A stretch of DNA of 6,329 bases from JAITWN01 sp964546765 (GTDB taxonomy: Bacteria > Pseudomonadota > Gammaproteobacteria > SZUA-140): positions 1 through 6,329 of the forward strand of contig CAZJKV010000105.1 of NCBI GenBank assembly GCA_964546765.1. Reading direction: 5' to 3'. The notes beneath the pieces were generated by a model. That model did no database searches. It saw nothing but the letters and a program-made list of their open reading frames with translations, and was not told where the DNA came from. Shown one piece after another: positions 1-6,329 of the stretch (position 1 is its first letter; each line of letters starts with the position of its first letter). The position numbers and the translations under genes were made by a program.

Positions 1-2024
1 GTCTCGCGACCAACATCCCGCCGCACAACCTGCCCGAGGTCATCAACGACTGTATCGCGCTGATCGACCGGCCGGAGATCGGCATCGCCGAGCTGATGCA
101 GTTCATCCCCGGCCCGGACTTCCCGACCGCCGGCATCATCAACGGCACCCGCGGCATCCACGAGGCCTATCGCACCGGGCGCGGGCGCATCTACATCCGC
201 GCGCGCACCGCGTTTGAGACCGATGCCAACGGGCGCCAGCGCATCATCGTCACCGAGCTGCCCTACCAGGTCAACAAGGCGATGCTGCTCGAGAAGATCG
301 CATTCCTGGTCAAGGAAAAACGCATCGAGGGCATCTCGGAGCTACGCGACGAGTCAGACAAGGACGGCCTGCGCATGGTGATCGAGTTGCGCCGCAACGA
401 GGTCCCGGAGGTGGTGCTGAACAACCTGTACCAGCACACCCAGATGCAGAACGTGTTCGGCATCAACCTCGTTGCGCTGCTCGAGGGCCAGCCGCGTCTG
501 CTGAACCTGAAACTGGCGCTGGAGGCCTTCGTCCAGCATCGCCGCGAGGTCGTGACCCGGCGCACGATATTCGATCTGCGCAAGGCGCGCGAACGGGCCC
601 ATGTCCTCGAAGGCCTGACCGTCGCGCTCGCGAACATCGACGAGGTCATTGCGCTGATCAAGGCGTCGGCCGGACCCTCCGAGGCGCGCATCGCGCTGAT
701 GGCGCGCGCGTGGGCGCCGGGCGCGGTCACCGCGATGCTCACCGAGGCCGGCGCCGGGATCTCGCGCCCCGAGGGCCTGGCGGCGGAATTCGGTCTGGGC
801 GAAACCGGCTATCACCTGTCCGAGGCCCAGGCGCAGGCGATCCTGGAGCTGCGCCTGCATCGCTTGACCGGCCTCGAGCAGGACAAAATACTAAAGGAAT
901 ACAGTGAGATACTGGATAAAATAAAGGAACTGGTTGAAATCCTGTCGAGCCCCGACAGGCTGATGGCCGTGATCCGTGCCGAGTTCGAGGCGATTCGCGA
1001 GCAGTTCGGCGACGCGCGCCGCACCGAGATCCTGCAGGTGCACGAGGACCTCCACCTCGAGGACCTGATCACCGAGGAAGACGTCGTCGTGACGATCTCG
1101 CACGGCGGCTACGTCAAGGCGCAGCCGCTCGAGATGTACCAGGCCCAGCGCCGCGGCGGGCGCGGCAAGTCGGCAACCTCGATGAAAGAGGAAGACTTCA
1201 TCGACAAGCTGTTCGTCGCGAACACCCACGACACGATCCTGTGCTTCTCGAGTCGCGGCAAAGTGTACTGGAAGAAGGTCTACGAGCTGCCGCAGGCGAG
1301 CCGCAGCGCGCGCGGCCGGCCGTTCGTGAACCTGCTGCCGCTGGAGGAAGACGAGCGCATCACGACAGTGCTTCCGGTGCGCGAATACGACGAGGACAAG
1401 TTCATCTTCATGGCGACCCGCAACGGCGTCGTCAAGAAGACCCCCTTGCCCGACTTCTCACGGCCGCGCGTGAGCGGCATCATCGCGCTCGGTCTGAACG
1501 ACGACGACCGGCTGATCGGCGCCTGCGTCACCGACGATATGCGTGACGTGATGCTGGTCGCGAGCAGCGGTAAGGCGGTGCGTTTCAGCGAGACCGCGGT
1601 GCGCTCGATGGGGCGCACTGCCTATGGCGTACGCGGCATCAAGCTCGCGCCAGGGCAGCAGGTCATTGCGCTGCTGATCGCCGACGACGAAGGCTACGTG
1701 CTGACCGCGACCGAGAACGGCTACGGCAAGCGCACCCGGGTCGACGAATACCCGGTGCACGGGCGCGGCGGGCAGGGCGTGATCTCGATCCAGACGACCG
1801 AGCGCAACGGCGAGGTCGTCGGCGCGGAGCTGGTCAAGGGCGAGGACGAGATCATGCTGATCACCAAGGGCGGCACGCTGGTGCGCACCCGCGTCGACGA
1901 GGTGCCGGTGCAGGGGCGTAATACCCAGGGCGTGCGCCTGATCCGCCTCGACGAGGACGAACGACTGGTCGGCATCGACCGCTTCGAAAGCCTCGAGGAC
2001 GCAGAAAACGGCACAGAGGAATAA
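1..2024 (+). CDS. gyrA: DNA gyrase subunit A, 5'-truncated by the window edge
   Basis: This is the DNA-cleaving and DNA-wrapping subunit of gyrase, which with GyrB introduces negative supercoils using ATP. The reading frame is open from the left edge (first full codon at 3) and about 673 codons are present. The protein begins at the conserved ATNIPPHNL segment, so by comparison with E. coli GyrA roughly the first 165-170 residues are missing. That missing part includes the catalytic tyrosine and the quinolone-resistance region. After the tower and coiled-coil part, a C-terminal beta-pinwheel starts near 1080. I count six blade-like repeats, the last around 1850-1950. The canonical GyrA box QRRGGRG at 1146-1166 marks this as gyrase rather than topoisomerase IV ParC. 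The protein ends in a short acidic tail. The ATG at 96 is internal and is not the start. Codons 885-938 are unusually AT-rich (see findings). serC follows after 6 bases. Confidence 0.97.
   Translation, partial: LATNIPPHNLPEVINDCIALIDRPEIGIAELMQFIPGPDFPTAGIINGTRGIHEAYRTGRGRIYIRARTAFETDANGRQRIIVTELPYQVNKAMLLEKIAFLVKEKRIEGISELRDESDKDGLRMVIELRRNEVPEVVLNNLYQHTQMQNVFGINLVALLEGQPRLLNLKLALEAFVQHRREVVTRRTIFDLRKARERAHVLEGLTVALANIDEVIALIKASAGPSEARIALMARAWAPGAVTAMLTEAGAGISRPEGLAAEFGLGETGYHLSEAQAQAILELRLHRLTGLEQDKILKEYSEILDKIKELVEILSSPDRLMAVIRAEFEAIREQFGDARRTEILQVHEDLHLEDLITEEDVVVTISHGGYVKAQPLEMYQAQRRGGRGKSATSMKEEDFIDKLFVANTHDTILCFSSRGKVYWKKVYELPQASRSARGRPFVNLLPLEEDERITTVLPVREYDEDKFIFMATRNGVVKKTPLPDFSRPRVSGIIALGLNDDDRLIGACVTDDMRDVMLVASSGKAVRFSETAVRSMGRTAYGVRGIKLAPGQQVIALLIADDEGYVLTATENGYGKRTRVDEYPVHGRGGQGVISIQTTERNGEVVGAELVKGEDEIMLITKGGTLVRTRVDEVPVQGRNTQGVRLIRLDEDERLVGIDRFESLEDAENGTEE
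2015..2020 (+). promoter_or_regulatory. Ribosome binding site of serC inside the gyrA 3' end
   Basis: The purine-rich AGAGGA lies 10 bases before the serC ATG and within the last codons of gyrA, before its TAA. This supports the serC start at 2031. It also suggests that serC can be translated from mRNA reading through gyrA, possibly by coupling. No promoter can be resolved in the 6-base gap itself. Confidence 0.6.
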
Positions 2025-2030
2025 ACGCCA

Positions 2031-3113
2031 ATGACACGAATCTACAACTTCAGCGCGGGGCCCGCGGTATTGCCGGAAGAGGTGCTCGCGCGTGCGCGCG
2101 ACGAGATGCTCGAATGGCAGGACAGCGGCATGTCGGTAATGGAGATGAGCCATCGCGGCAAGGATTTCATGCGGATCGCGGAACAGGCCGAGGCGGACCT
2201 GCGCGCGCTGCTCGCGGTACCAGCGAATTACAAGGTGCTGTTCCTGCAAGGCGGCGCAAGCCTGCAGTTTGCGATGGTCCCGATCAACCTGCTGCGCGGC
2301 AAGCGCAAGGCGGACTACATCAATACCGGCAGCTGGTCGAAGAAGGCGATCGCCGAGGGCCGGCGTTTGTGCGAGGTGAATGTGGCGGCGAGCAGCGAGG
2401 CTGAGCGTTTCACGACGATCCCGCCGCGCGCGTCATGGCGGCTCGACCCCGACGCGGCCTATGTGCACTACACGCCCAATGAGACGATCGAGGGCGTCGA
2501 GTTCCCCGATATACCCGACACCGGCGCCGTGCCGCTGGTCGCCGACATGTCGTCGACGATCCTGTCACGCCCGGTCGACATCGCGCGCTTCGGCCTGATC
2601 TATGCTGGCGCGCAGAAGAACATTGGCCCGGCCGGCCTGGCCGTCGTCATCGTCCGCGACGATCTGATCGGCGAGGTCCTGCCCGGCGCGCCGGTGATGT
2701 GCGACTACAAGGTCCATACCGAAGCGGATTCCATGTACAACACGCCGCCGACCTATGCGTGGTATATCGCCGGCCTGGTGTTCGACCGGCTCAAGCGCAA
2801 CGGCGGCCTCGAGGCGATGGCGGCGATCAACCGGCGCAAGGCGAAGAAGCTCTACGACGCGATCGATGGCTCGTCTTTCTATTCGAACCCGGTCGACCCG
2901 GCGTGCCGTTCGTGGATGAACGTGCCGTTCACGCTCGCCGACCCGGCGCTCGATGCCGTCTTCCTGAAAGAGGCCGCGGCGGCCGGTCTGGCGACGCTCA
3001 AGGGCCATCGCTCGGTCGGCGGCATGCGCGCGAGCATCTATAACGCGATGCCCGAGGCCGGCGTCGACGCGCTGGTCGCGTTCATGCAGGAATTCGAGCG
3101 CCGGCAGGCGTAG
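2031..3113 (+). CDS. serC: Phosphoserine aminotransferase
   Basis: This is a cytosolic PLP-dependent class V aminotransferase. It converts 3-phosphohydroxypyruvate plus glutamate to phosphoserine, the second step of serine synthesis. In most proteobacteria it also acts on 3-hydroxy-4-phospho-hydroxybutyrate-type substrates in pyridoxal phosphate synthesis. The 360-residue length is normal for the family. Visible motifs are the N-terminal FSAGPAVLP, HRG (41-43), the PLP-phosphate loop GGAS (74-77), Trp102 expected to stack on PLP, Asp172 in ADMSS, the Schiff-base lysine Lys196 in YAGAQKNIGP, MYNTPPT near 235-241, and the substrate-binding GHRSVGGMRAS (325-335). The start at 2031 gives the conserved N-terminus and has an AGAGGA 10 bases upstream. 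It sits between gyrA and serA, so the first two enzymes of serine synthesis are adjacent. No truncation or odd residue is seen. Confidence 0.97.
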   Translation: MTRIYNFSAGPAVLPEEVLARARDEMLEWQDSGMSVMEMSHRGKDFMRIAEQAEADLRALLAVPANYKVLFLQGGASLQFAMVPINLLRGKRKADYINTGSWSKKAIAEGRRLCEVNVAASSEAERFTTIPPRASWRLDPDAAYVHYTPNETIEGVEFPDIPDTGAVPLVADMSSTILSRPVDIARFGLIYAGAQKNIGPAGLAVVIVRDDLIGEVLPGAPVMCDYKVHTEADSMYNTPPTYAWYIAGLVFDRLKRNGGLEAMAAINRRKAKKLYDAIDGSSFYSNPVDPACRSWMNVPFTLADPALDAVFLKEAAAAGLATLKGHRSVGGMRASIYNAMPEAGVDALVAFMQEFERRQA

Positions 3114-3114
3114 A

Positions 3115-3151
3115 ATGGGGTCAGAGTAGACGCTGTCTACTCCGACTCTAT
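3115..3151 (+). repeat. Long imperfect inverted repeat (hairpin) between serC and serA
   Basis: A perfect 8-bp stem, GAGTAGAC (3124-3131) and GTCTACTC (3135-3142), encloses a 3-base GCT loop. After one A/C mismatch (3123/3143) the pairing continues for 8 more pairs to 3115/3151, two of them G-T wobbles, giving 16 pairs in all. The hairpin begins two bases after the serC stop. No run of T follows it, so it is not a standard intrinsic terminator. The left arm TGGGGTCAGAGTAGAC resembles, from memory and unchecked, dispersed palindromes found near REP-associated tyrosine (Y1/IS200-like) transposases in various proteobacteria. It could be such a mobile REP-like unit, a processing or mRNA-stability element, or part of the serA control region. 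The inverted repeat is certain; its class is inference. Confidence 0.75.
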
Positions 3152-3154
3152 AAT
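3127..3154 (+). promoter_or_regulatory. Candidate sigma70-type promoter for serA
   Basis: A perfect TATAAT lies at 3149-3154. A weaker -35-like TAGACG at 3127-3132 (4 of 6 matches to TTGACA) is separated from it by 16 bases. Transcription would begin near 3161, leaving a leader of only about 9 bases before the serA ATG and barely including the GAGG at 3162-3165. The -35 region and part of the -10 lie in the hairpin. The -10 stands out because the surroundings are GC-rich. The weak -35 and the very short leader keep confidence low. Confidence 0.4.
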
Positions 3155-3169
3155 GTTACTTGAGGAATT

Positions 3170-4336
3170 ATGTATAAGATCCTGACATTGAATAACATTT
3201 CTATCTCCGGACTGGAGCGTTTCCCGCGCGATCACTACGAGGTCGCATCCGAGATCCTGCACCCCGACGCGATCGTGCTGCGTTCGCACGACATGCACGG
3301 GATGGAGGTTGCCCCGACGGTCAAGGCGGTCGGGCGCGCCGGCGCCGGCGTCAACAACATCCCGGTCGCCGAGTTCAGCCGGCTCGGGATCCCGGTGTTC
3401 AACGCCCCGGGCGCGAATGCGAATGCGGTAAAGGAACTGGTCATTGCCGGCATGCTGATCGCCGCACGCAATATATGCCAGGCATGGGAGTTCGCACGCG
3501 GACTCGAAGGCGACGACGAGACGATGAACAAGCAGGCCGAGGGCGGCAAGAAGCAGTTCGTCGGCTTCGAATTGCCGGGCCGGACACTCGGCGTCATCGG
3601 GCTCGGCGCGATCGGCATCAAGGTCGCGAACACGGCAATCGATCTCGGCATGCGGGTCATCGGCTTCGATCCCAAGATCACTGTCCGCAGTGCGTGGCAG
3701 CTCGATTCGAGCGTGGAGCAGGCGACCAGCCTCGACGACCTGGTCGGCAGAGTCGATTTCGTGACCTTCCATGTGCCGCTCACCGACGATACCCGCCACA
3801 TGATCAATACCGACCGGTTGCGCCGCATGAAGAAGGGCGCGGTGATCCTGAATTTCTCCCGCGACGGGATCGTCGATTCGAAGGCGGTCTGCAACGCGAT
3901 CGACGCCGGCGGCATCCACGCCTATGTCTGCGACTTTCCGGGCGTGGCGCTGAAGGGCCACAGACGCGTCATCGCCTTGCCTCACATCGGCGCTTCCACG
4001 GTCGAGGCCGAGGACAACTGCGCCGTGATGGTCGTGGACCAGGTCCGCGACTTTCTGGAAAACGGCAACATTACGAACTCGGTCAATTTCCCCGAGGTCT
4101 ACATGCCGCGCACCGAGGGCTACCGCCTCGCGATCTCGAACGCGAACGTCCCGAATATGGTCGGTCAGATCTCGACGGTGATGGCCAATGCCGGCCTCAA
4201 TATCCTCGACCTGCTGAACAAGTCACGCGGCGAGCTCGCATTCACGCTGGCCGACGTCGACAAGCCGGTGCCGCAGGACATCATAGAGGACATCCGCGAC
4301 ATCAAGGGCGTACTGAACGTGCGCGCAATAGACTGA
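3170..4336 (+). CDS. serA: D-3-phosphoglycerate dehydrogenase, short ACT-domain type
   Basis: It is predicted to oxidise 3-phosphoglycerate to 3-phosphohydroxypyruvate with NAD, the first and usually serine-inhibited step of serine synthesis. The 388 residues comprise split substrate-binding segments (about 1-90 and 275-310), a Rossmann domain (about 91-270) with GLGAIG at 144-149 and an NAD-selecting Asp167 (FDPK), and a C-terminal ACT-like domain (about 319-388) that probably senses serine (N326 and N344 lie near the expected ligand sites). The arginine of the catalytic triad is Arg231 (NFSRDG) and the histidine is His272 (PHIGAST). The usual glutamate, five residues after the Asp of the classical DVFxxEP motif, aligns with Ala260 (see findings). 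The start at 3170 has GAGG four bases upstream. The first 15 codons are more AT-rich than the rest. A related 2-hydroxyacid dehydrogenase such as PdxB is possible, but the ACT-like end and the adjacent serC favour SerA. Confidence 0.88.
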   Translation: MYKILTLNNISISGLERFPRDHYEVASEILHPDAIVLRSHDMHGMEVAPTVKAVGRAGAGVNNIPVAEFSRLGIPVFNAPGANANAVKELVIAGMLIAARNICQAWEFARGLEGDDETMNKQAEGGKKQFVGFELPGRTLGVIGLGAIGIKVANTAIDLGMRVIGFDPKITVRSAWQLDSSVEQATSLDDLVGRVDFVTFHVPLTDDTRHMINTDRLRRMKKGAVILNFSRDGIVDSKAVCNAIDAGGIHAYVCDFPGVALKGHRRVIALPHIGASTVEAEDNCAVMVVDQVRDFLENGNITNSVNFPEVYMPRTEGYRLAISNANVPNMVGQISTVMANAGLNILDLLNKSRGELAFTLADVDKPVPQDIIEDIRDIKGVLNVRAID

Positions 4337-4368
4337 GGCGGACGGGCGCGAGCGCCGGGTAAGGGATC

Positions 4369-5451
4369 ATGTCCGAAGACAAGCAACTCAACTCATTGCG
4401 CGCCCGCATCGACCAGATCGACGAGCAACTTCAGGCACTGATCACCGAGCGTGCACGCTGCGCGATAGGAATCGCCGACCTGAAGAAGGTCGAGGGCAAC
4501 GATACTTTTTATCGCCCCGAACGCGAGGCCGCGGTGCTCATGAACGTGCTCGCGCGCAACGAGGGCCCGCTTCCCGACGAGACGCTGTCGCGCCTGTTCC
4601 GCGAAATCATGTCGGCCTGTCTTGCGCTGCAGCATCCGATGAAGGTCGCCTATCTCGGACCGGAAGGGACCTTCACCGAGGCGGCGGTGCTGAAGCATTT
4701 CGGTCATTCGATCGACACGCGCCCGCAGGGGGCCATCGACGAGGTATTCCGCGAGGTCGAGGCCGGCGCGGTCGATTACGGCGTCGTGCCGATAGAGAAT
4801 TCTTCGGAAGGGGCGGTCGACCATACCCTGGACATGTTCATCAACTCACCGCTCAGGATCTGCAGCGAGATCGAACTGCGCATCCATCACAACCTGATGG
4901 CGCGCATGCAGGACATGTCGGGCATAGGCAAGGTCTGCGCCCACCAGATGGCTCTGGCGCAATGCCGCGAATGGCTGGACGCGCATCTCGCAGGGGTCGA
5001 ACGCGTCCCGGTCAGCAGCAACGCCGAGGCGGCGCGCATCGCCTGCGAGGAAGCAGGTACGGCCGCGATCGCCAGCCTGCACGCAGCCGATCTCTACGGA
5101 CTCAACGTGATCTCGCGCAACATCGAAGACCATCCCGACAACACGACGCGCTTCCTGGTGATCGGCCTGCGCATCCCGGCGCCGAGCGGACGAGACAAGA
5201 CCTCGCTGCTGGTCTCGACCGCGAACAAGCCCGGTGCGCTGTACCGGCTGCTGAAACCGCTTGCGGAGCACGGCATCTCGATGACACGTATCGAATCGCG
5301 GCCCTCCCGGCGCGGGATGTGGACATATGTCTTCTTCATCGACGTCGAAGGCCACATCCAGGACCCGAACCTCGCGTCCGCGATCGCAGCACTTGAACAG
5401 GAGGCCTCGATGGTGAAGGTGCTCGGCTCCTATCCCGATGCGCCGCTGTAG
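4369..5451 (+). CDS. pheA: Bifunctional chorismate mutase / prephenate dehydratase (P-protein)
   Basis: It converts chorismate to prephenate and then to phenylpyruvate, the committed branch to phenylalanine, in the cytosol. The 360-residue length matches the Pseudomonas-type P-protein. Residues 1-90 form an AroQ-type chorismate mutase with Arg11, Arg28, Lys39, Arg52, Glu53 and Gln88 at or near the positions known from E. coli. Residues 92-270 form the prephenate dehydratase: it opens with VAYLGPEGTFTEAA, contains ENSSEGAVDHTLD, and carries the catalytic TTRF motif at 259-262. Residues about 276-351 form an ACT domain with GALY (289-292) and ESRP (309-312), the sites where phenylalanine feedback inhibition acts in the family. 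AAGGGA (4361-4366) supports the start at 4369, though the spacing is short. The gap after serA is only 32 bases, so cotranscription is likely. No Phe-rich leader peptide or attenuator fits in that gap. Confidence 0.97.
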   Translation: MSEDKQLNSLRARIDQIDEQLQALITERARCAIGIADLKKVEGNDTFYRPEREAAVLMNVLARNEGPLPDETLSRLFREIMSACLALQHPMKVAYLGPEGTFTEAAVLKHFGHSIDTRPQGAIDEVFREVEAGAVDYGVVPIENSSEGAVDHTLDMFINSPLRICSEIELRIHHNLMARMQDMSGIGKVCAHQMALAQCREWLDAHLAGVERVPVSSNAEAARIACEEAGTAAIASLHAADLYGLNVISRNIEDHPDNTTRFLVIGLRIPAPSGRDKTSLLVSTANKPGALYRLLKPLAEHGISMTRIESRPSRRGMWTYVFFIDVEGHIQDPNLASAIAALEQEASMVKVLGSYPDAPL

Positions 5452-5491
5452 CTCCCGGGCAGCTGACCCTGTCGATTTGACTGGCACAGTA

Positions 5492-5506
5492 ATATGATCA
5501 TTATCA
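5492..5506 (+). promoter_or_regulatory. Partial Fur-box-like palindrome over the DAHP synthase start codon
   Basis: The bases 5492-5506 match the 7-1-7 Fur consensus TGATAAT-N-ATTATCA at 11 of 14 positions: the right half perfectly, the left half 4 of 7. This AT-rich stretch is also the start codon and the conserved Ile codons of DAHP synthase, so coding constraint alone may explain the match. It is listed as a weak candidate operator only. Confidence 0.15.
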
Positions 5507-6329
5507 TGAATTCGAAGGCAGCCGCGGAGGAAGTGCGCGCGGTCGAGGAGAAGGTGCGGGGCATGGGGCTCGAGCCGCATGTGTCGCGCGGCATACAGCG
5601 CACCGTGATCGGCGCGATCGGTGACGAGAGCGTGGTCGACCAGGAACTGCTCGAGGCCCTGAAGGGCGTCGAGCGGGTCGTGCGCGTCATGAAACCATAC
5701 AAGATGGTGGCGCGCGAGTCGCATGACGCGAACAGTGTCATCGAGATCCGCGGCATACCCGTCGGCGGCGAGGCGCTGCAGATCATCGCCGGACCCTGCT
5801 CGGTCGAGACGCCGCAACAAATGGCCGACGCCGCCGACGGCGTCGCCGCGGCCGGCTGTCGCATGATGCGCGGCGGCGCGTTCAAGCCGCGCACCAGTCC
5901 GTATGCCTTCCAGGGCGCCGGCGTAGACGGCCTGAAGATGTTTCGCGAGGCAGCCGCGCGCCACGATCTTCCAATCGTGACCGAACTGATGGACGTGCGT
6001 ATGCTCGACACCTTCCTCGAACACGAGGTCGACGCAATCCAGATCGGTGCACGCAACATGCAGAACTTCGACCTGTTGAAGGAGGTCGGACGCAGTACGC
6101 ACACGCCGGTGATCCTGAAGCGCGGTCTGTCGGCAACGATCTCCGAATGGCTGATGGCGGCCGAGTACATCGCCGCCGGGGGCAACCACAACATCATCTT
6201 CTGCGAGCGCGGTGTACGCACCTTCGAGGACGCCTACCGCAACATGCTCGACGTCACCGCGGTGCCGGTGCTGAAGCGCGAGACCCACCTGCCGGTCATC
6301 ATCGATCCGAGCCACGCCGGCGGCAAGGC
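5494..6329 (+). CDS. aroF: 3-deoxy-7-phosphoheptulonate (DAHP) synthase, class I-beta, 3'-truncated by the window edge
   Basis: It condenses phosphoenolpyruvate and erythrose 4-phosphate to DAHP, the first step of the shikimate pathway, using a divalent metal. The frame stays open to the right edge, giving 278 codons of an expected 335-360. Residues 1-70 form a ferredoxin-like N-terminal domain, which mediates Tyr/Phe inhibition in the Thermotoga maritima enzyme. The TIM-barrel follows, with GPCSVE (100-105; Cys102 is a metal ligand), RGGAFKPRTSP (126-136), IGARNMQNF (184-192), Lys209, CERG (237-240) and DPSHAGG (271-277; His274 a metal ligand). The last two metal ligands should lie beyond the window. 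ATG 5494 is the first in-frame start after the TGA at 5464 and gives the conserved MIIIM opening. No Shine-Dalgarno is visible. It follows pheA by 42 bases, which suggests joint control of aromatic flux. The symbol is by family; aroG or aroA are also used for this type. Confidence 0.93.
   Translation, partial: MIIIMNSKAAAEEVRAVEEKVRGMGLEPHVSRGIQRTVIGAIGDESVVDQELLEALKGVERVVRVMKPYKMVARESHDANSVIEIRGIPVGGEALQIIAGPCSVETPQQMADAADGVAAAGCRMMRGGAFKPRTSPYAFQGAGVDGLKMFREAAARHDLPIVTELMDVRMLDTFLEHEVDAIQIGARNMQNFDLLKEVGRSTHTPVILKRGLSATISEWLMAAEYIAAGGNHNIIFCERGVRTFEDAYRNMLDVTAVPVLKRETHLPVIIDPSHAGGK

Noticed and set aside
1458..2249. A 263-codon - strand open frame spanning the gyrA-serC junction
   Set aside because: It is antisense to two confident genes with no recognisable domain; it is explained by GC-rich codon bias.
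3115..3154. The serC-serA hairpin as a standard Rho-independent terminator
   Set aside because: The stem is long enough, but the 3' side runs into TAATGTTACT rather than a T-run.
3137..3985. A 282-codon - strand frame opposite serA, and a 295-codon + strand frame (3475-4362) in another phase of serA
   Set aside because: Both are frame shadows of serA. Their compositions are dominated by Arg/Asp/Gly and no conserved motif is present.
4345..4356. Small GC-rich hairpin GGCGC-GA-GCGCC just upstream of the pheA ribosome site, considered as terminator or attenuator
   Set aside because: The stem is only 5 pairs around a 2-base loop, with no T-run and no Phe-rich leader peptide in the 32-base gap. 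It is probably chance in GC-rich DNA.
5449..5480. Possible terminator after pheA around the AGCT...CCCGGG...AGCT bases
   Set aside because: The symmetry does not form a stable stem with a usable loop, and there is no T-tract. Read-through into the DAHP synthase gene is more likely.
5526..5535. GGAGG followed by GTG at 5533 as an alternative DAHP synthase start
   Set aside because: The spacing is only 2 bases, and this start would remove the conserved MIIIM strand of the N-terminal domain.
4846..6315. A 489-codon open frame on the - strand across pheA and the DAHP synthase gene
   Set aside because: It lies entirely antisense to two well-recognised genes and has the Arg/His/Asp-rich composition typical of antisense frames in GC-rich DNA. 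No family motifs are seen.

Overview
The window is a GC-rich, tightly packed stretch of bacterial housekeeping chromosome with five genes, all on the + strand. In order they are: the 3' three-quarters of gyrA (DNA gyrase subunit A), serC (phosphoserine aminotransferase), a serA-type phosphoglycerate dehydrogenase, pheA (bifunctional chorismate mutase/prephenate dehydratase), and the 5' part of a class I-beta DAHP synthase running off the right edge. The gyrA-serC-pheA order is the arrangement I know from many Gammaproteobacteria (Pseudomonas-like and Chromatiales-like genomes). The 360-residue PheA with a YRPERE segment also fits that group. A GC-rich gammaproteobacterium is the best guess; genus or family cannot be fixed from this sequence.

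Layout: gyrA (1-2024) is cut at its 5' end, and serC follows after 6 bases, with its ribosome binding site inside the end of gyrA. Between serC and serA lie 56 bases (3114-3169), the most distinctive non-coding stretch. A long hairpin starts two bases after the serC stop, and a consensus -10 box sits on its right edge, close to the serA start. serA and pheA are 32 bases apart. pheA and the DAHP synthase gene are 42 bases apart, with no convincing terminator. No stretch over 300 bases lacks a gene.

Function: SerA and SerC catalyse the first two steps of serine synthesis from 3-phosphoglycerate. SerC also usually serves the pyridoxal phosphate pathway. DAHP synthase makes the first committed shikimate-pathway intermediate, and PheA takes chorismate to phenylpyruvate. 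Downstream of gyrA the region is therefore an amino-acid biosynthesis cluster joining serine and aromatic pathways. All the enzymes that need feedback control carry a visible or expected regulatory domain: ACT in SerA and PheA, a ferredoxin-like N-terminal domain in DAHP synthase.

I see no undescribed multi-gene system. Points worth a second look are the hairpin/repeat-like element between serC and serA, the promoter overlapping it, the apparent lack of the classical catalytic glutamate in the SerA-like enzyme, an AT-rich patch rich in ATA codons inside gyrA, and the DAHP synthase start, which has no visible Shine-Dalgarno and overlaps a partial Fur-like palindrome.
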